Shown in pieces: positions 1-14,785 of a stretch of DNA of 64,000 nt (the first letter of the stretch is position 1; each line of letters opens with the position of its first letter). The notes beneath the pieces are model-generated. The model was not told where the DNA came from. It saw nothing but the letters and a program-made list of their open reading frames with translations, and made no database searches. The DNA comes from Stratiolaelaps scimitus (lineage: Eukaryota > Arthropoda > Arachnida > Mesostigmata > Laelapidae), in the NCBI GenBank assembly GCA_019614645.1, contig JABWDB010000035.1, positions 3,286,001 through 3,350,000 of the forward strand. Direction: 5' to 3'. A program made the translations under genes and the position numbers.

Positions 1-2087
1 TTGATTGACCTTCCAATATTTTTCATTCGGAGGCAATTTTTGTTCTCAGACTGTGTGAAATCGTCTGAGAACCTTTTACACACCCATTCAGTTCAGTTCA
101 GTGTACATCAATGCGTTTCACTTGTTTAGGAACGCGATACGTACGGCTAATTGTTGGACTTAATATTTAATGACGTTTAACTTAGTGAGTAACTGATATT
201 AGGGCAGTTAAAATGGACTTCCGTTTGCGACTGCCCTCCAGCGTTTTTCCTATCAGAGATTTCTCGGTGTTTGTCTGTATTATGGCATAACTACGCGAAA
301 GGTTGACAGGACTTGGACATTGTTTACAAACCAAACTACAATTCTCTTAACTTAATCTTGGACACGATGAATGTACGGGCGGGTTAGTTGTCGCGTTGAA
401 ACATCGATGCTCTTCGGGTAAGTCATCTCGGGGTCCTGCTCAGACCACGCGGCTCCAACGAGGCAGTAACGGACCAGGTACAGATCCTGTCGAGGCTTCT
501 ACAAGGCGCGGATTTTTCTTCTCCAAGATTTCTCATAGTAATGCCATAACACGTATAATTAAATACCGCTGGGAGCCAGCCCGAAGCGAGAGTCTTATTC
601 GCCAGTGGCGTTTTCCCACGAGAGGATATTACAACTTACCATATAACAATGATTTTCATAAGCCCACTTGTCGCTATTGTCGCCCACTTTTATAATTAAA
701 TAAAAATATATTTCCATTACAGAGCTAAGAACTAGTTTCCATAAGCATTGGTCGCCTTACGAGTTTCTAAATATTTTCGAATTATGCTAAGAATATTGTG
801 TTACTAAACAAACCCTTCAAAGAAAGTATATCTGCTATTGCCTATTCACGCCTTGCATTGGACAAAAACCCGTCGGGGAAGCGCGGCAACTCTGCTTGAA
901 CCCAGAGATGGATATAAGATGGAACTGTTCATTCTATGTAGAAACCTGCGAAGATGGCAAGTCGTTGTTGTTCAAGACAAGTTGTTCGGGTAAATTTGGG
1001 TTTCTTTTTCTTTGGAGACTTAAACACTTCTCGTGCCAGCTTTCTTTCTTTCTTTCTTGTGCCAGGCTACCATGCTTGCTGCACTAAGTGGCCTTTTGGT
1101 TGTAAAAGCTGATAAAAGGTGCTGGTCAGCTCCGAAGGATTGGCTGCAGAATAGCCAAATAAGGCATATTTTAGATACGCTCTGCGATGAGTCATATAGT
1201 CAGCTAGCAACTAATGAGTGCGACCGTTTCCGGAACTTATTAGCAACGACATTTTTCCGGTACCATCAATGCATCCGATATCGTTCCTGTAAAGGCATAT
1301 ATATTTTTAATAAGGTGATCCCAAGTAATCCAGACTCTTGTTTTAGGATCGTATTTTTGCAGAAAGTTCCGTTGGTTTCGACGTTGGTTCCGTTGGAAGT
1401 ATATCATCTCGTTCTGTATCTCCAATTCTTTATTATATTAGTATATTATTTAACCCTGTCACAATGATTGTAAATGACAATCAAAGCGGCATTTATTCAT
1501 ATCCAAGCAGTGTTTCACATGCCTGCATCATATTCAGACGAAGGCAAGGGCAATAGTAATCATAATGATAATAATAATAACTATAATAATTAGTGGTAGC
1601 TCGTTAGCAACAAAATGCCAACTCAGACCTACGAGCAGCCGTGGGCAGTGACCGCTGGGCGGGTGTGGAGATACTGCGAAATTGTAACTGGGTTAAAGTT
1701 ACGGCCGAAATTTGCGAGGCGCCGTCCCTTGGGCGACTACATTTGGCTTCACCGAACGTTAGAAATGTAACGATAGAGGCAACAGTAGCTACGGCGTTGC
1801 CACAGCAATAACAACAAGATGGGCATCACATTGCTGGCATCTTCATAATCACCATGATGCGATCCATACAATCCTCATTATCATCATCAGCAGCAGCAGA
1901 TCAACAGCGACATTAACGAGGACATCAAGGTCTGGCAGCTAGCTAAAAGCGGGAATCGTGTCCACGACTTCGTCCAGGTTCGTCACGGAAGCGATGGAAG
2001 CGGTGACTGTCGTCGCCGGTACAACGAACGGCTTGGGCACCGCTCAGTATAGTAAAATTGCGCACTGATACTCGCTGGTGGATAGTT
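1..2087. other. No confident gene
   Basis: Mixed-composition DNA. One plus-strand frame (ATG 1072 to about 1467) follows a pyrimidine-rich CAG acceptor-like site and is discussed as a finding. ATAATAATAA-type short repeats occur near 1566-1590. From about 1600 the sequence becomes richer in G+C. Confidence 0.5.
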
Positions 2088-2145
2088 GGCAGCGATCTTC
2101 ACCCGTTCGGCAGCGATCTTCACCCGTTCGGCAGCGATCTTCACA
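2088..2145 (+). repeat. 21-bp tandem repeat, about 2.8 copies
   Basis: The unit GGCAGCGATCTTCACCCGTTC starts at 2088 and 2109 and again, partially, at 2130. The unit is seven codons long and lies in an open plus-strand stretch that has no ATG, so coding is not established. Confidence 0.85.
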
Positions 2146-2459
2146 TGCTCACGCTGCGCGTTACCGTGGCGTAGCTGCTGTAGCTGCTGTGGCTACGGCG
2201 GCGTCGACTGCAGTGCGACAACGGCTCGTTAGCCTCTCTCAGCGCGAGCTCTCCCATAGCAGCGACTTCCCTCTCCTCGACACTGGCGGCGGTTGGATCT
2301 TCACCGTCTTCGCGACTGATACCGGTTGACGGCGAGCGCCAGCGCGAATTTACGGGGTAGCGATTCGATACGAACAGTCGCGCCAGACGCTGTATAGTTT
2401 TTGTCCGCCACAGATGCAACGGTTTTGCTTCGGCATCTACATACGTAGATATACTATAG

Positions 2460-2494
2460 ATATATATATATATATATTTGTATATATATATATA
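2460..2494. repeat. (TA)n microsatellite
   Basis: Two TA runs are split by TTTG. Confidence 0.9.
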
Positions 2495-5400
2495 CATTTG
2501 CTCGTCGATCCTGAGCGGGATTGTACCGATTTGAGAAGGAGAAGAGAAGAGATCTTTTAGGAACAGTGAGTGGAGACGAACTCGGCGTGTGCCTCTGGTG
2601 ATTGACCTCTGGATACAATTGTAGAATGCGGGTGTAGCTAGTGAAAGTTAGCCTGTGATTTCCGGTGGAAAATCAGCGTCTGAAGAATCAGCATCTGACA
2701 ACTTGACTGGCTGAGTGTGCGTGTTTGTTTGTGCAGAAATAACTAACGACACCTGCCGACAACGCCGTTATCGTTCATCGTTTCGAAGTGGAAATTGTGG
2801 ATAAGGGCACACAAGTCGTTGTGTGTTTCCAGATCAATAATCGGATATAGTTTTAGTTCTGGGCGTATTCAGAACACACGGCCTGACCGTTTCGCTGGTG
2901 TCCTGCTTAACCCATGTAAGTTAAATGACTCAGCTGTAAGCGACGTACAGGAACTATCGCTCGGTTGTCTCGGGTCGGCAACGGACAGATCAGTTTTGTA
3001 TTTGTAAAATACAAACTCCTTTTATCGTTATTGTTTCCCGCTGCTCTGGTAAACGTAAAGGCGTTAGCGGCACTCCGCTGCTTATTGAAAACGTCTTTCA
3101 TTGGCGGCATTGTGTTGAATGATTTTTAACCGATTGACGTTCGATTGGTAGCGAAATGCATGTTCAAGTGTCAACGTAGGAAGATTGTTAATCCTTGAGG
3201 CTTACTCCTTTCTTCAAGTGGAAAAGGGACAGCTAGCATTACACGCGTTGCAAGCAGCACCTCTATGGGTAGTACCTAAGGTTACTTTGAGTTTGTTTGA
3301 TTTCGTTGTCGTTGGAGACGGCATTCAATTCTATGTGTGTATCGTATTCATTCGTTTATGCTGAACAAGCTATTCTTTGTAAACTGATAGTCGCTCGGAG
3401 AATCACGCGATTGCAGCAACGAGTGAGAGTGATTTGAATAAGCAGGACTGCCCTTAGGGTGTTTTAGTTGAATCGGTTCTGTCCTTATAGAGATATGTGA
3501 GTGATGCTGTCGGACGTTCCACGGTCGGTCAACCTCAGCTTGTATTTGAAAACCGGGGAATTATATTTCCAAATCAAGTGTACAATTTGTGGACACAAAT
3601 TGATGAAGACATAGACAGCCTTTCAATAAGGGCTGTCGACTTAGGAAATTAATAAGTCCTAGAACCAAGATGCCAGGTTACGACCTTTACATTTATCGGT
3701 CACTATTATTAATATTATTATTAGTGCCTTGCAACTTACAGACATAGAGTAGCGCACGAGTACTTGTTACTCTGTTGAGGTAACAGCGTAAAAAGGCCGA
3801 GCAGAAATGGGGGCCGTTTGGCCGACCGAAATTTACGACACCGAGTTGCTGACAGGCAGTAAGTAGCTCTCTGTTTTCTGGCTTCTCGCACAAGCCGTAA
3901 AGGTAACCGTGCTCCTTCTGCATAGATCCTCCGAGGTGGAGAGTATGCCTCGTATTTCTTCAGAACGATTTCTATGGCAATGGACTCCACCAGAAAATGT
4001 CCCTTATGCCAGCTCCCCAGCGTCAGCGTAGCCGGAGAAACGCCGAAGCGCCGAAAGAGAAGCCAGCCCCATATCATGCTGTTGGATCTTCTGTTTCCGA
4101 TGGTTCGGCATTTTGCCTCTCTTGCTGATGGGCTTCCTTTTCTCGTTCCAGACAGAACAGCCGCCTTTCAGCTGTCCGGTACAAGAATCGGCTACTCCCG
4201 TAAACACGTAGAAAAATTCGGTGCATCCGAAAATAGTCGAGTTAATTGAGTTCCCGTGTGTTCAATGCTGCCCCATCGCCAAGCATGAAAGAATAATCAA
4301 CGAAGTGATAAACTTCATGATCAGTTTGTACATCGAATTTAGTGGTCTACTCTGATTTGCAGAATATGTAGGACGTGAACCTGCTTCATTGTTATATGTT
4401 TGTTATTCACGGGAAATGATTTATCCGTATTGTCTAAGGTGCTGGGTGAGTAGAAAATTTGACGATGTGAAAATATGGTGATTAAGGCCTTAGGGAATCT
4501 TAAGATGAAAATGATTAAAAAAGAAAGTCCTTTTTGTTGCTTTGTCGCCTGCGCGAGGCGACAAGTAGGCGGGGCGAGGTTTTAATTCTCTTTGACATTT
4601 AATGAGCTTTTTTCATATCTGAAACTTTGACCACTATTGCACTCGTTGTCAGGTTGTCTTGACAGACAAGTTCAATAAGCGTATGTACTTTGAATAGGAG
4701 TTTTTTTCACATCTAATTTGTAATGCTGCACATCAACATGCAGTCGTTTAGTGAACGACACATATAAAATTCCCTTCACCTACACGAACATTAACTTAAC
4801 GCAAACATCGATAACAAATTGGCATATGGGTATAGAAGACAAAATAAACTACTCATCTGGCCTGCACTGGTTGCATCGTTCAGTTAGTTGTCCCAGCATT
4901 AGGGTGGATCGGTCACCCACGCTTCAATGAAGAAATTAAAAAAAAAAGACGCTTACACAAAACACGCGCCTTGAAGCTGCATGACAAAGTTAGCATTACC
5001 CCCGGCAGCTCCGTCCGCTTCCCCTACCCAGATCCAGATTGCGTCACGGAGCCTTCTCGGCTAGAAGAACTATTGGACAAGCGTACGTGAAAACTGGAGA
5101 CTGAGCACAAAGGCGAAGTCACGTCCCCCCATGTTGATGAACTCGTGGAGAGTCGAACTGTAAACGGCCAGCAGAAGGAAGCAAGATGTCGCTTTTTGTC
5201 TATAGGTGACACTTGTGCGCGCCACGAATTAAGAGCTAGTATTTAATGCTCAAGACAATTGAAGACTAAGTGACCACTAGAGCAGGCAGACGACAATGTG
5301 GGCGCTATTCAAAACCGAAGCGCCCTTTGGTTCGCTTGTTGGTTTGTCCCTCGCTTGTTGCTTCCTTGTCCCAGTGTCCCTGCGGGTATGTTGCCAGTGG

Positions 5401-6186
5401 CGATTAGCGTCAACGTCAACCCCGCTGACAATGGACAGGACGTAAGTTTGTTTCGAAGCTTTTGTTCTTTTTCCGATGAAGACGAATATTCTGCTGTCCC
5501 ATGCGCCCACCCCCGACTATCTGCCATCGTCGTCATCATGAAGTCGTTTGGACATGTCCTTAATGAGTCCCACCTATTACCCGTATGGGAAACTGAGCCA
5601 GTGGCAGCAGCAGCAACAACAACAACCTGAACGCGAAATAGACACCGAAACGAGTGGGCTGGAGTAGGTTGGCCAGCCATTGATGAACAAAGAGTTGGAC
5701 AAATACGAAGCCCGAGTCGTCCGCATCTGTCGATGTTGATGAGGGTGCAGTAATAGATCGTGCTGGTGAAATGGAGAGAGACTAAGAATAAATAAACACG
5801 TCCCCTTGCTCTATGATATATTCGATTTAGCTAACAGATGGCTGTTGCTATGGTAGAAATGCGACTAAGTGAAGAACGTGTTTAGTAGCGTAAGTATTGC
5901 ATTTTTATGTGGGCCTGGCAATGATGCGCAAAGGGAGACTTAAAAAATGCAACGATTTGCCCTAACTAAAGCTGTGAATATTTTTGTACAACTACTATTT
6001 ACAGAGCTATAGGTTTATACGCAGAGATATCATTACTACATATTAGTTCGTATTTAACGTGGCAAGACTCCCATATGCATTGTATACGCCCACTGGGATG
6101 GCATAGAGGAAATGTCGGGGGACTTCGAACCAGAGGGCCTCCACTTCAATTCACACAGGACACGAGTAGATGTGGTACTTCCCGAG

Positions 6187-6187
<1 letters not shown>
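2495..6187. other. No confident gene
   Basis: Short open frames on both strands, none with protein-like composition or a recognisable domain. A GTGAGT donor-like site stands at about 2564, at the end of the GC-richer stretch that began near 1600, so a non-coding first exon is conceivable but not shown. Confidence 0.5.

Positions 6188-6227
<40 letters not shown>
6188..6227. repeat. (TA)n microsatellite
   Basis: An uninterrupted TA run of about 40 bp. Confidence 0.95.
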
Positions 6228-6229
<2 letters not shown>

Positions 6230-8753
6230 CGAGCCCTATCGTTTGCCGGAGACAGTGCAGTGGCCTATGCCGCCGAGTCCGAGCAAGCGTTTGCATGAAG
6301 GAAATGGAGGAATGTGCCAATGAGTATTTCCCTTGGCTAGTCCATTAAAGGGACTATATCTGCCAATGCAAATTATGATAGCTGGTCATATGTAATCGTG
6401 TTCGTTGATCGTCTGTCATCGCCCGATGATGCCGTCTGCTTGTTTTGATCAAGCGGAAGATTGAGTAATGGCGCATAATTTTGGCGGAATCACTTCGGAC
6501 TTTGATTTAACGACAGGGTAGAAATGTGTACAGGCGCAATTATCAGCTAGATGCATCGCGTCATCTCTATCTCCCTTGAGACATTTCACACAGTAGGGGC
6601 AGCGCCCGACAACATAATAACATCAATGCTTCTCGATACCGTCTCGTCTTGATTGTTCATATTTTTATGTGAAACATACATAAATCTAGAATAACACCTT
6701 TATGGCGCCTGGAGCCAAACTCAAATGTTTCTGCTAAATGTCCAATTAACCGCGTTGCCTATTGGCAGGTGTCGACCACTGGTAAGAGCTCATCATACGG
6801 ATAAAGGTGTGCGTGAAGTACGAGATGCACAAATAGAGACAAGTAGATACACTATCACGTCTACGGTTTAATAGTGCTGATTATGTTATTACGATGATTA
6901 TTAAGGGAAAAATATTTCAGCCTCGAAAGAAATCTACCTCGCTTCTATCAAAGAGAAAATGCGCATTGGCAATCCAAATGGAAATGCTGACTTCACTTTC
7001 GAAGCTAACAGTGTATGGCATTGCTTCGATGTGTTATTAGATTATTGAAGGTATATCTTCTAGTTATGCCACCTATGTCTTTTTCAAAGAAACACAACAC
7101 GACCCAAATATTTATTCAAGCATACAATAATTAGGAATGGGACCGGGGCCGAGGCCGACCTTGTCGCCCGAGGAAAGCGATGGCATTGCCTCTCTGCCTC
7201 TGCACAGCGAGGAACAGGTGACGCGCGTATTAAGATTGGGAAGGTGAAGGGCGTATTAAGATTGGCACTAACTGGTACTGGCATTGACTGGTAGAGAATC
7301 AGAAGTGACAAGGTCCTTGGCGTTATCGATGGAATTTCTTGCTGTATAGTTGGGCAAAAAACAATTATAATAGTATACTTTTGTAACGAGGTCCCTAAGG
7401 TATCTATAACGATTTTGTCCTTTGCATCTCTACATACAGATATCTTCGAGGTTTGAGTGAGCGGGACACTAACAAACGGAACATTTAACTGAAAACTTGG
7501 ATTATAACTGATTCCACACGAACACATCAAATGCGGCTCAGCAGAATTGTCGCATACTTCGTCTTCATGAGGAATGGGGCCATCGCATGATACCTCAACT
7601 CCCTATGACCAATATTCACCAAGCGTTTAAGCGTTTCCATAAAATTCTGTTTCGCCACCGCTTTCTCCGGTAGACGTTTGAAGAAACGTGCGAAGAACGC
7701 TGCGACGCTGACACCCGGCGGCGTATTGCCAAAAAGTTACGCGAGCGCCGGTAGACCCGTTTTGGATGGGTACTTCTTCTATTCATTCTGTTCTATGATG
7801 TCAATATATATTCTGACGGCGTTTACGCTCTTGGCTGGCCGCCTCAAGCATGGCCTAGCAAAATTCGAATATTTTTGACCATTCCAAAGATTTATTTCTT
7901 TATTTTTATAGTTATATTCTTCATTGTGGCGCGCCTAAGCTAAGCGTCTGAACGCTTACCCCGACGTGATCACCTGATGAAATTTCAGATTGATAGACGA
8001 CGATAGAGCCATAGCCGACGGCTGGAAATGTCATAATTTTCTATTTTCACCGGGGCAGCGATTCTCGTCGTTCGCTTGGTATTCGCTAAGATATTACTTC
8101 TTCCTCCTTATGATATTCATCTAGCAAATAGAATATCGCGACGACACACCGCATAAGGATGAACCGTTACGTCACAGTCTGGTGACGGATTGATTGATTC
8201 GTATTAATATGCGTAAGGGATTCCCCTCGACGCGTTCCGAATGTGCCGTTCTGCGGGTATTTTTCGTCGGATAACCTCGACTGGATGCAAGGGGAAAGCC
8301 CACTATTGCTGTGCGCTTCTTTAAATCGCTCATATATAGGCCTCTGAACTTTGGCCCAGATGCATGCACGAGCTTTTGTCGATGATAAATGTCTGTTCCT
8401 CTATCGCCCTGATGCGAAAAGAACTTTTTAAGGAAGTACCATGCTAATCCCATGGAAAAAAAAAAAAAACGAATGATTCTCTCAATGAACGCCAGAAAGT
8501 GTTACCCCCCTAGACAACGATCGCGATTAAAGTTAGAGTTGGGGGTGAGAAGTAGTTTTTATCAATAATATGCTCGTTTTGAGCATATACTTCTTACTTT
8601 CAAATTTCCGTTATTACTTCGTGGTCCGCCGCGACCCAATCCCATTGACTCTTTACAGCCTTTATATTTTACATGCGTATTCGGGGGTTTAACATTGAAT
8701 AATAACTACTCACAGTGTTTGGTATGGCTATGTACAATAGACAAGTACATGTA

Positions 8754-8778
8754 CATCCAAGATCTCCGATCTTGGATG
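8754..8778. repeat. Perfect 11-bp hairpin
   Basis: CATCCAAGATC (8754-8764) pairs exactly with GATCTTGGATG (8768-8778) around the loop TCC. No gene is adjacent. Confidence 0.8.
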
Positions 8779-10498
8779 GATATTTACTATGGACATTTAG
8801 CCAGGCTTCTATGTAAAACTGACAAGACAGCATCTCACTATCAGCTTGAGACGAGCTCCGCCCATCTTGTTCTCCTAAGCAATCCATTTGGTGGCCGGTG
8901 CGTTTTTTCTCTAATCTACTGATAACATTTTTCGTAATAGATGTCCGACTTCCCTTAATTTGATTGAATACAAATTAAGTACAGTAGGATTAAGCCAAAT
9001 CTAACCGTCCTGCCGCGGCTGGCCTTAGAGAGGTGTGGATTTTGCCTTCCGAAATTCCCCGCAGTAATGCCATTATACGAACTGAATGCCGAGAAGATTC
9101 TTAACATCGAATCGAGAATAGCTCCCAAAATACCTGGAAAGCTCTATTTGATATAGCTCATTTACATAGTAGTAACTATTGTACCAAGTCTTCATCTCAC
9201 TATTTATATTCATGTTTAACCTCACAGTAGCAAATTCAGCAGGCAAAGTAGACATGTGGCATTCAGTTTGTTCAATGAGTGCGAACGGAGTCTGATGGTT
9301 CAGGGGACGAATGGATACGGCGGGTCTTCGCAAGATAAACAACCCCTCCCCCTGTTCGTCAAGAAGCGCTCTGCACTTTACCGAAGATCCCTCCGGTGTC
9401 GCCGCTTCTACGCTCTGACTATAGTCGTCGTTGTTGTTTTAGGCGCGATGGCTGTCGTTACGCGTGGCCATCTGGTGTCCGCTTAAAGCACTAAGCACTA
9501 AGCTCCTGATCGGCATGCTTCGATGCTCATCGCCGAATTCGTAACGTGTCTAGCGCCAGAAGTGCCGTTTCTGCAGTTGAAGAGGTCGCGGTCAGTGATG
9601 TGGGCCGAACGCTTGCAACTTCAACGCTTGCAAGTTCCAAAAGCAAAGTGACCGACTGAACAGAAGTTTGTCCCTATGCCGAGCAGGCCACTTGTGCAAA
9701 AGCGCTTGGCTCGGCGGCGGCGTCGCCGCTACCAGCCACCTCCAGCGTCTAACTGAAAATAGCAGACAAAAAGTTGCTCGTTCGGCGTCGTTGGACATCC
9801 AGAGTGGTTATCCCATTCGAGACAAGTCGAACACCACTTCTCGTATATATCATATCAACCAAATGGTTGTACGTCGCGTACAGGGTACATCACTGAGCAC
9901 GTCGTACATGCAATCTGTGAAGTATTGTCATGGTTTCCCCTCTGCCGTGTGACGAATTTAATGAAACCAAACCTCAGTAGGTGCGAAAAAGGGGCGGGTC
10001 ACATTTGATATGAAAATATTGCACTTGAAATTCCGAACTCTGTTTATTATTCACTATTGCGTCACACAGAGTGTTCCAGCTTACACTTGCTTAGTTTAGT
10101 CGAAGTAGAGATGGTTCGGCTGACTCATTTGAAATAGGTGGTCATAAGGTTATGATTTGCTTTAGAATGATTTTCTTCATCCTAAAGCAGATGCTTACCA
10201 AAAGAGGTAGATAGTCATCATTTAGTCTTCATAGAAAGTCTCCATTTGAATAGCTGCCTGTGGTATCAAATATCGAACACGTTAGGAGCTTGCGTTTATG
10301 TCCGGTAAATTTATATTTCGTTTGAATTTAAAAGTCTCCCTGTCTCCGATGGCAATGATGCCAACACATACTCTGAACAATATTCCGGAAAAAAAATTTA
10401 ATGAAAAACATTGATAATAATAAAAATGCCATAGAAACCTAGAGCTGTATACCCGGAGACTTTTAGGCACGCTGCATATATCATAGGTACTAGATAGG

Positions 10499-10527
10499 TA
10501 TATATATATATATATTTTTTTTTTTTT
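10499..10527. repeat. (TA)n followed by poly(T)
   Basis: A TA run of about 16 bp continues into about 12 T. Confidence 0.9.
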
Positions 10528-13500
10528 GTATCCCAAATCAACGCAGGTATATATACTGTATTGTATATGAGAACATTCGGAGTGGTGAAGTTCGTCATGA
10601 TCACTGTTTTCCCACCTGACTTGATCGAGTCAAATGACTACACATACAGAAAATAAGAATTACCTGTTGAGGATGATACACTAATAGTGAGCTAGTGAAT
10701 CTTCTGTACGTGGCATGATGGTAGCAGGAGGTGGACCCAGAATGATCAAAGCGACCGGCAACGACGCTCGCCACTAAATACTGATATTGACGAGGAGACT
10801 TGTGGCGCCCACGCAGTAAAATGCGTTTCGTGTGGTACTCAATTAATACGACCATTACCAATACTATCGTATTCACCATTCAATGGAGCTTTCAATACTT
10901 CAGCTGATCGCTAAGCTAGAAGATCTGCAGTCTACAAACGGCCAGCGTGCCGCTGTGATAGCTGATACATACAGAAGACTAAGAATTAGTTCTGTTATTT
11001 ATATTATATCAGGATATGAAATTGATTTTCGCTTCACTTTCTTTTGCTTTAAAATTGTTTAACCTAATTAAGCTTTTCCTCACTGAGGGTATTAAAATGA
11101 AAATTAACGTTTTTTACCTAAAGAAAAAATGGAACATCCGTCAAATTGACGATTGTCACCGTTGCTATCTTCAGCATGCAACTTCAGTACAACAACATGC
11201 AAACGTGATCAACACACACAACATTGTCTGCCGTTGGACACAACAAAGACGTTGCATCACAAAAAGAACAGACTTCAATGCCGTTTGCATATTCATGTTA
11301 TTATTAATAGCAATAATATTATTACGAATAGTCCCTGGCAGTATTATTCAGAGGGTGTTTGTGATTTGTTGTGTTATTTCTGTTTCGTTTTGAAGTCTAT
11401 TAAGGCTCTGTCTGTATCATGGCTGTGACACAAGACGTTGGCATTCGATTAGAAACACTGCGACACCCCATAGATTTGTTCTCCGCCTCCCCCCGCTCTT
11501 CTCTCTTGATGGGGTTTTATTTATTTATTTTTTTCGATTTTTGAAAATTCACCGTGACAGCACGTTGTCACGTTGTCGCTCAGTGCCCGGCACACAATTC
11601 TGCAAGTGTATTTATCCGCACACGTCGTCCATTACATTGCCTTGTCCATCCAGCGTATTTCTTCTGCAGCCAATCGTGCCGTCAGCTGTTGCTGTTGTTG
11701 CTTGGACAAGTCGGAGCGCTAGGGGGTTCAACGCAAGCCCGATCATAGTGGAGAGACCTCTTCTGTCGGAGGTCAGGGCCAGGGGCGGGCCGAGTCATCA
11801 CAATGGTGTAGAAAATGTGTCTCGCCTTTCCTGCCATTTGCTGATAACTGATTTACGCAGCCATAGCTTGAATCGCGGGCGTTGCGATCACAGATGTCAC
11901 ACTCGAAACGTGCTAATTATCATTATTATCCTAATTATTGATTCAACATATTTCTCTTCGTTGAACCTTCCTACTATTTCCTTGTTCCACTTCTAAAGTT
12001 CCTCTTCATCAGTCTCCTCCACTTGTCGCGAGGTCTAGCAGTATAACACGGTTTGATTTTGCACACTGTCATCTCGTCGAGATCGTGTCTACAACATCAT
12101 GTGTCTACTTCAGCTAGGGATCCCAGATCAAGTGGAACAGATTCATCTGCCACGTCATTAGTGTCTGTAGACAAGTGTTCGAACTGCTGAATAGTGCCAG
12201 CTCGTACAGTGAGATGGTTGACACCGCGACTGACATCAAGTTAGCTGAATGCCTTTGATTCATTGACTGTTGCCTTTCATCGACGATACGCGATTAAGTA
12301 TTGGTTCGGTCTTCTCGGCACATGCGAATAGCGTTAATTGACCCGTAATTATCAGACAGAGTCCCAGAAGGATATGCTTTTTTTGATGGGAAAACGTCTC
12401 GTTTTCAAAGAAGCGTACGATAAAAGAGTCTTGTTGGTCTATTCACACACAGAGACTAAGAATGGTCAACAAACCAAGCGAAAGAGGGGTAATTATTTAC
12501 TGCGCCAACGATCGAACGGCCAACCTCTGGTAAGCGTTCCTCGAATCGAGCCAAACGTTACTGCTAATCGTCGATGCTGGTTGTGTCTAAGTGACCTCTT
12601 TCTTCGTATTTTTCTTCATTAGTTTATTTCTATCTGTGCATATTTCCCTTTGTTCTATTCGATTCGATTTTCTCGTCTAGTTTTCTTCCCACCTGGTGCC
12701 CGGGGAATCGTTTACAAATATAAATACTTTATTGTATATTTTATTGCCCCGTTTTCTGGTGGAGACGTTTGTTAATGGTTGTTGTTGTTGCTGCTGCTGT
12801 CGTCGCCAGTATTGTCACAGCTGTAGTTGCTATATGGATGTACACCATTTGTCGATCGCTAACCGATTCCCAGCTTGGCCGAAGAATAAGTAGTAACGGT
12901 TCGAAGTTAGTGCTGGATTGCCCCAGATAGTCGTGACCAGTTGAGAGTTTGTAATGTGACCGTTTGGCGAGCGACGATTGCCGTCGGCGTACTCGCATGG
13001 CGGCTGTCTGGCCAGGGCTCGAGCCGATGGGAAAATCTCGTCCAAGAGATTCTCTGGACAGGTATTATAATAGTGGCGCAGTTCTTGATGGCGCGTGCCT
13101 CACCACACCGTAATACGCTCGGCTCCAATCATTTTTCTCGTTGCTCTACGATGATTTGAACGAAACTAGGATCATTGGAACTACTTTAGTTTACAATGCG
13201 TATTGCACCAGCCAGCCTGGCGCTCGATAATCGCGCCATCCCACTCACGCTTACGGCGGTGGGAACCCCAGTGACTGACCGACAAACACACACACCGCTT
13301 ATTCCCACAGGGGAATCTCATACTCAGACTCATGTAGAAACGCACCGAACGCTTAGGTGGAACATACTAGCACACTTTAGACACGCAAGATACCTATACC
13401 ATTACGATACTCTCTCTCAGGAGACGACGACAATGACCGACCCCATTTTCACGATTAGGAACAACTGAGGTTGTTACGTTGATTCTGCTGTTATTTCGGG

Positions 13501-14747
13501 GTCGACTTCCGCTTATGGAGTAGGTTATATATATGAGCTGCCGTGTTAATTCAGTGGAACTTCTGACTGTTGACATATTTTGTTGCGGAGAAAACATTTA
13601 CGGTAATTAAATGTGGATTTAGTGGACGCTGCTTCTGCTTTTACGGGATCGTGCGTTTGGAGATGGCGATGTCGTTGCCAATCCCCTTGAGCAGCAAAAC
13701 TGGCCTCGAAACCACAGAAAGCCAGAGGATGCCGTTGAGGATAGATGACATCCCATGCGTGGTAGGTGTAGTAATTGAATTGTTGGCGAATTATACCTAT
13801 TTCAGGTATAGTAATTGAATCACCTGAAAGATGCCCGAGGAAGATGCCACCAGAGATAGCATTGCGGTGCGATTCAGCCTTTCGATGAATGTATAACTGT
13901 TTTTGAAAACAGTATAGCAGACCTTAAAAACAATGGCAAAGTACGGTACGAAGGTGAGCAGGTAGAGAATCAAGTATAGTATTAAATCGTTCTAAGACAT
14001 TCTGCTAACGATAACGAGTCTGTTCCTCGCACTCAGGTTAAACCTGTAATGTATTCGAAGCCAAGGGTCTTTGATTATTTTCTAACAGGTGATCCGATTC
14101 CACCAGATACACGAGTCCTCTTGCCTTCACCGTATTTAGCGTTAACGCATAAGAATCGAAGTAGGAGGTCTTGCTATTTTTCTACGGCAACGTTCGAAAA
14201 ATACAACAATACAAACGCGGCAGTGACTGGCTTAAAAGATTACAATACATAAATATACAAGTTGTTGTACAGCGTCGCCGGAGCAGGCGTCCCTTCAGAT
14301 ACGGGCATTGCTAAAAAGCTGTAAATTACGATATCATTAAACGTAGTAAATCTTCTTTATTGAATTGAACTTGTTGTCGAGTCGTTGTCCTATTGCCTGC
14401 AGCTGGCAGCAATTACACCGGCTGTGTTTTTTTTTTGTGAGATCGACGTTCACGGTTTATTCCCCTGCGATCAATAAAACATTAGTAAAAAACTAAATTG
14501 AAAAGCAGGTGATTCGTCAGCTGAAAGTAGTCACGTTATGAACTCCGCTCGGCTGATTGGGCGAACGATGTTACCCGTTTCTGGGCAAAATGCGGTCAGA
14601 TCTCACATACAGCTGCCGGGTGGCTATCTCTCGTTTGGCAGCTGATTCGGATGAGAGGAAGCCTTTGACCGATTCTAATATCTGCCTTCCCTTCTGTTTC
14701 GGTACGAGAGGTATTGTGTTGGCGTTATGGGCGTGACGAGGCACTTA

Positions 14748-14749
<2 letters not shown>

Positions 14750-14780
<31 letters not shown>
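14750..14780. repeat. (TA)n microsatellite
   Basis: An uninterrupted TA run that abuts the left end of the candidate miniature element. Confidence 0.95.

Positions 14781-14785
<5 letters not shown>

Larger units (their letters stand above)
6228..14749. other. No confident gene
   Basis: Unique-looking, mostly AT-rich DNA with one hairpin (8754-8778) and one TA/T tract (10499-10527). Frames of 90-150 codons here (for example 7084-7530 minus and 11541-11996 plus) are of chance length and show no domain. Confidence 0.55.
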
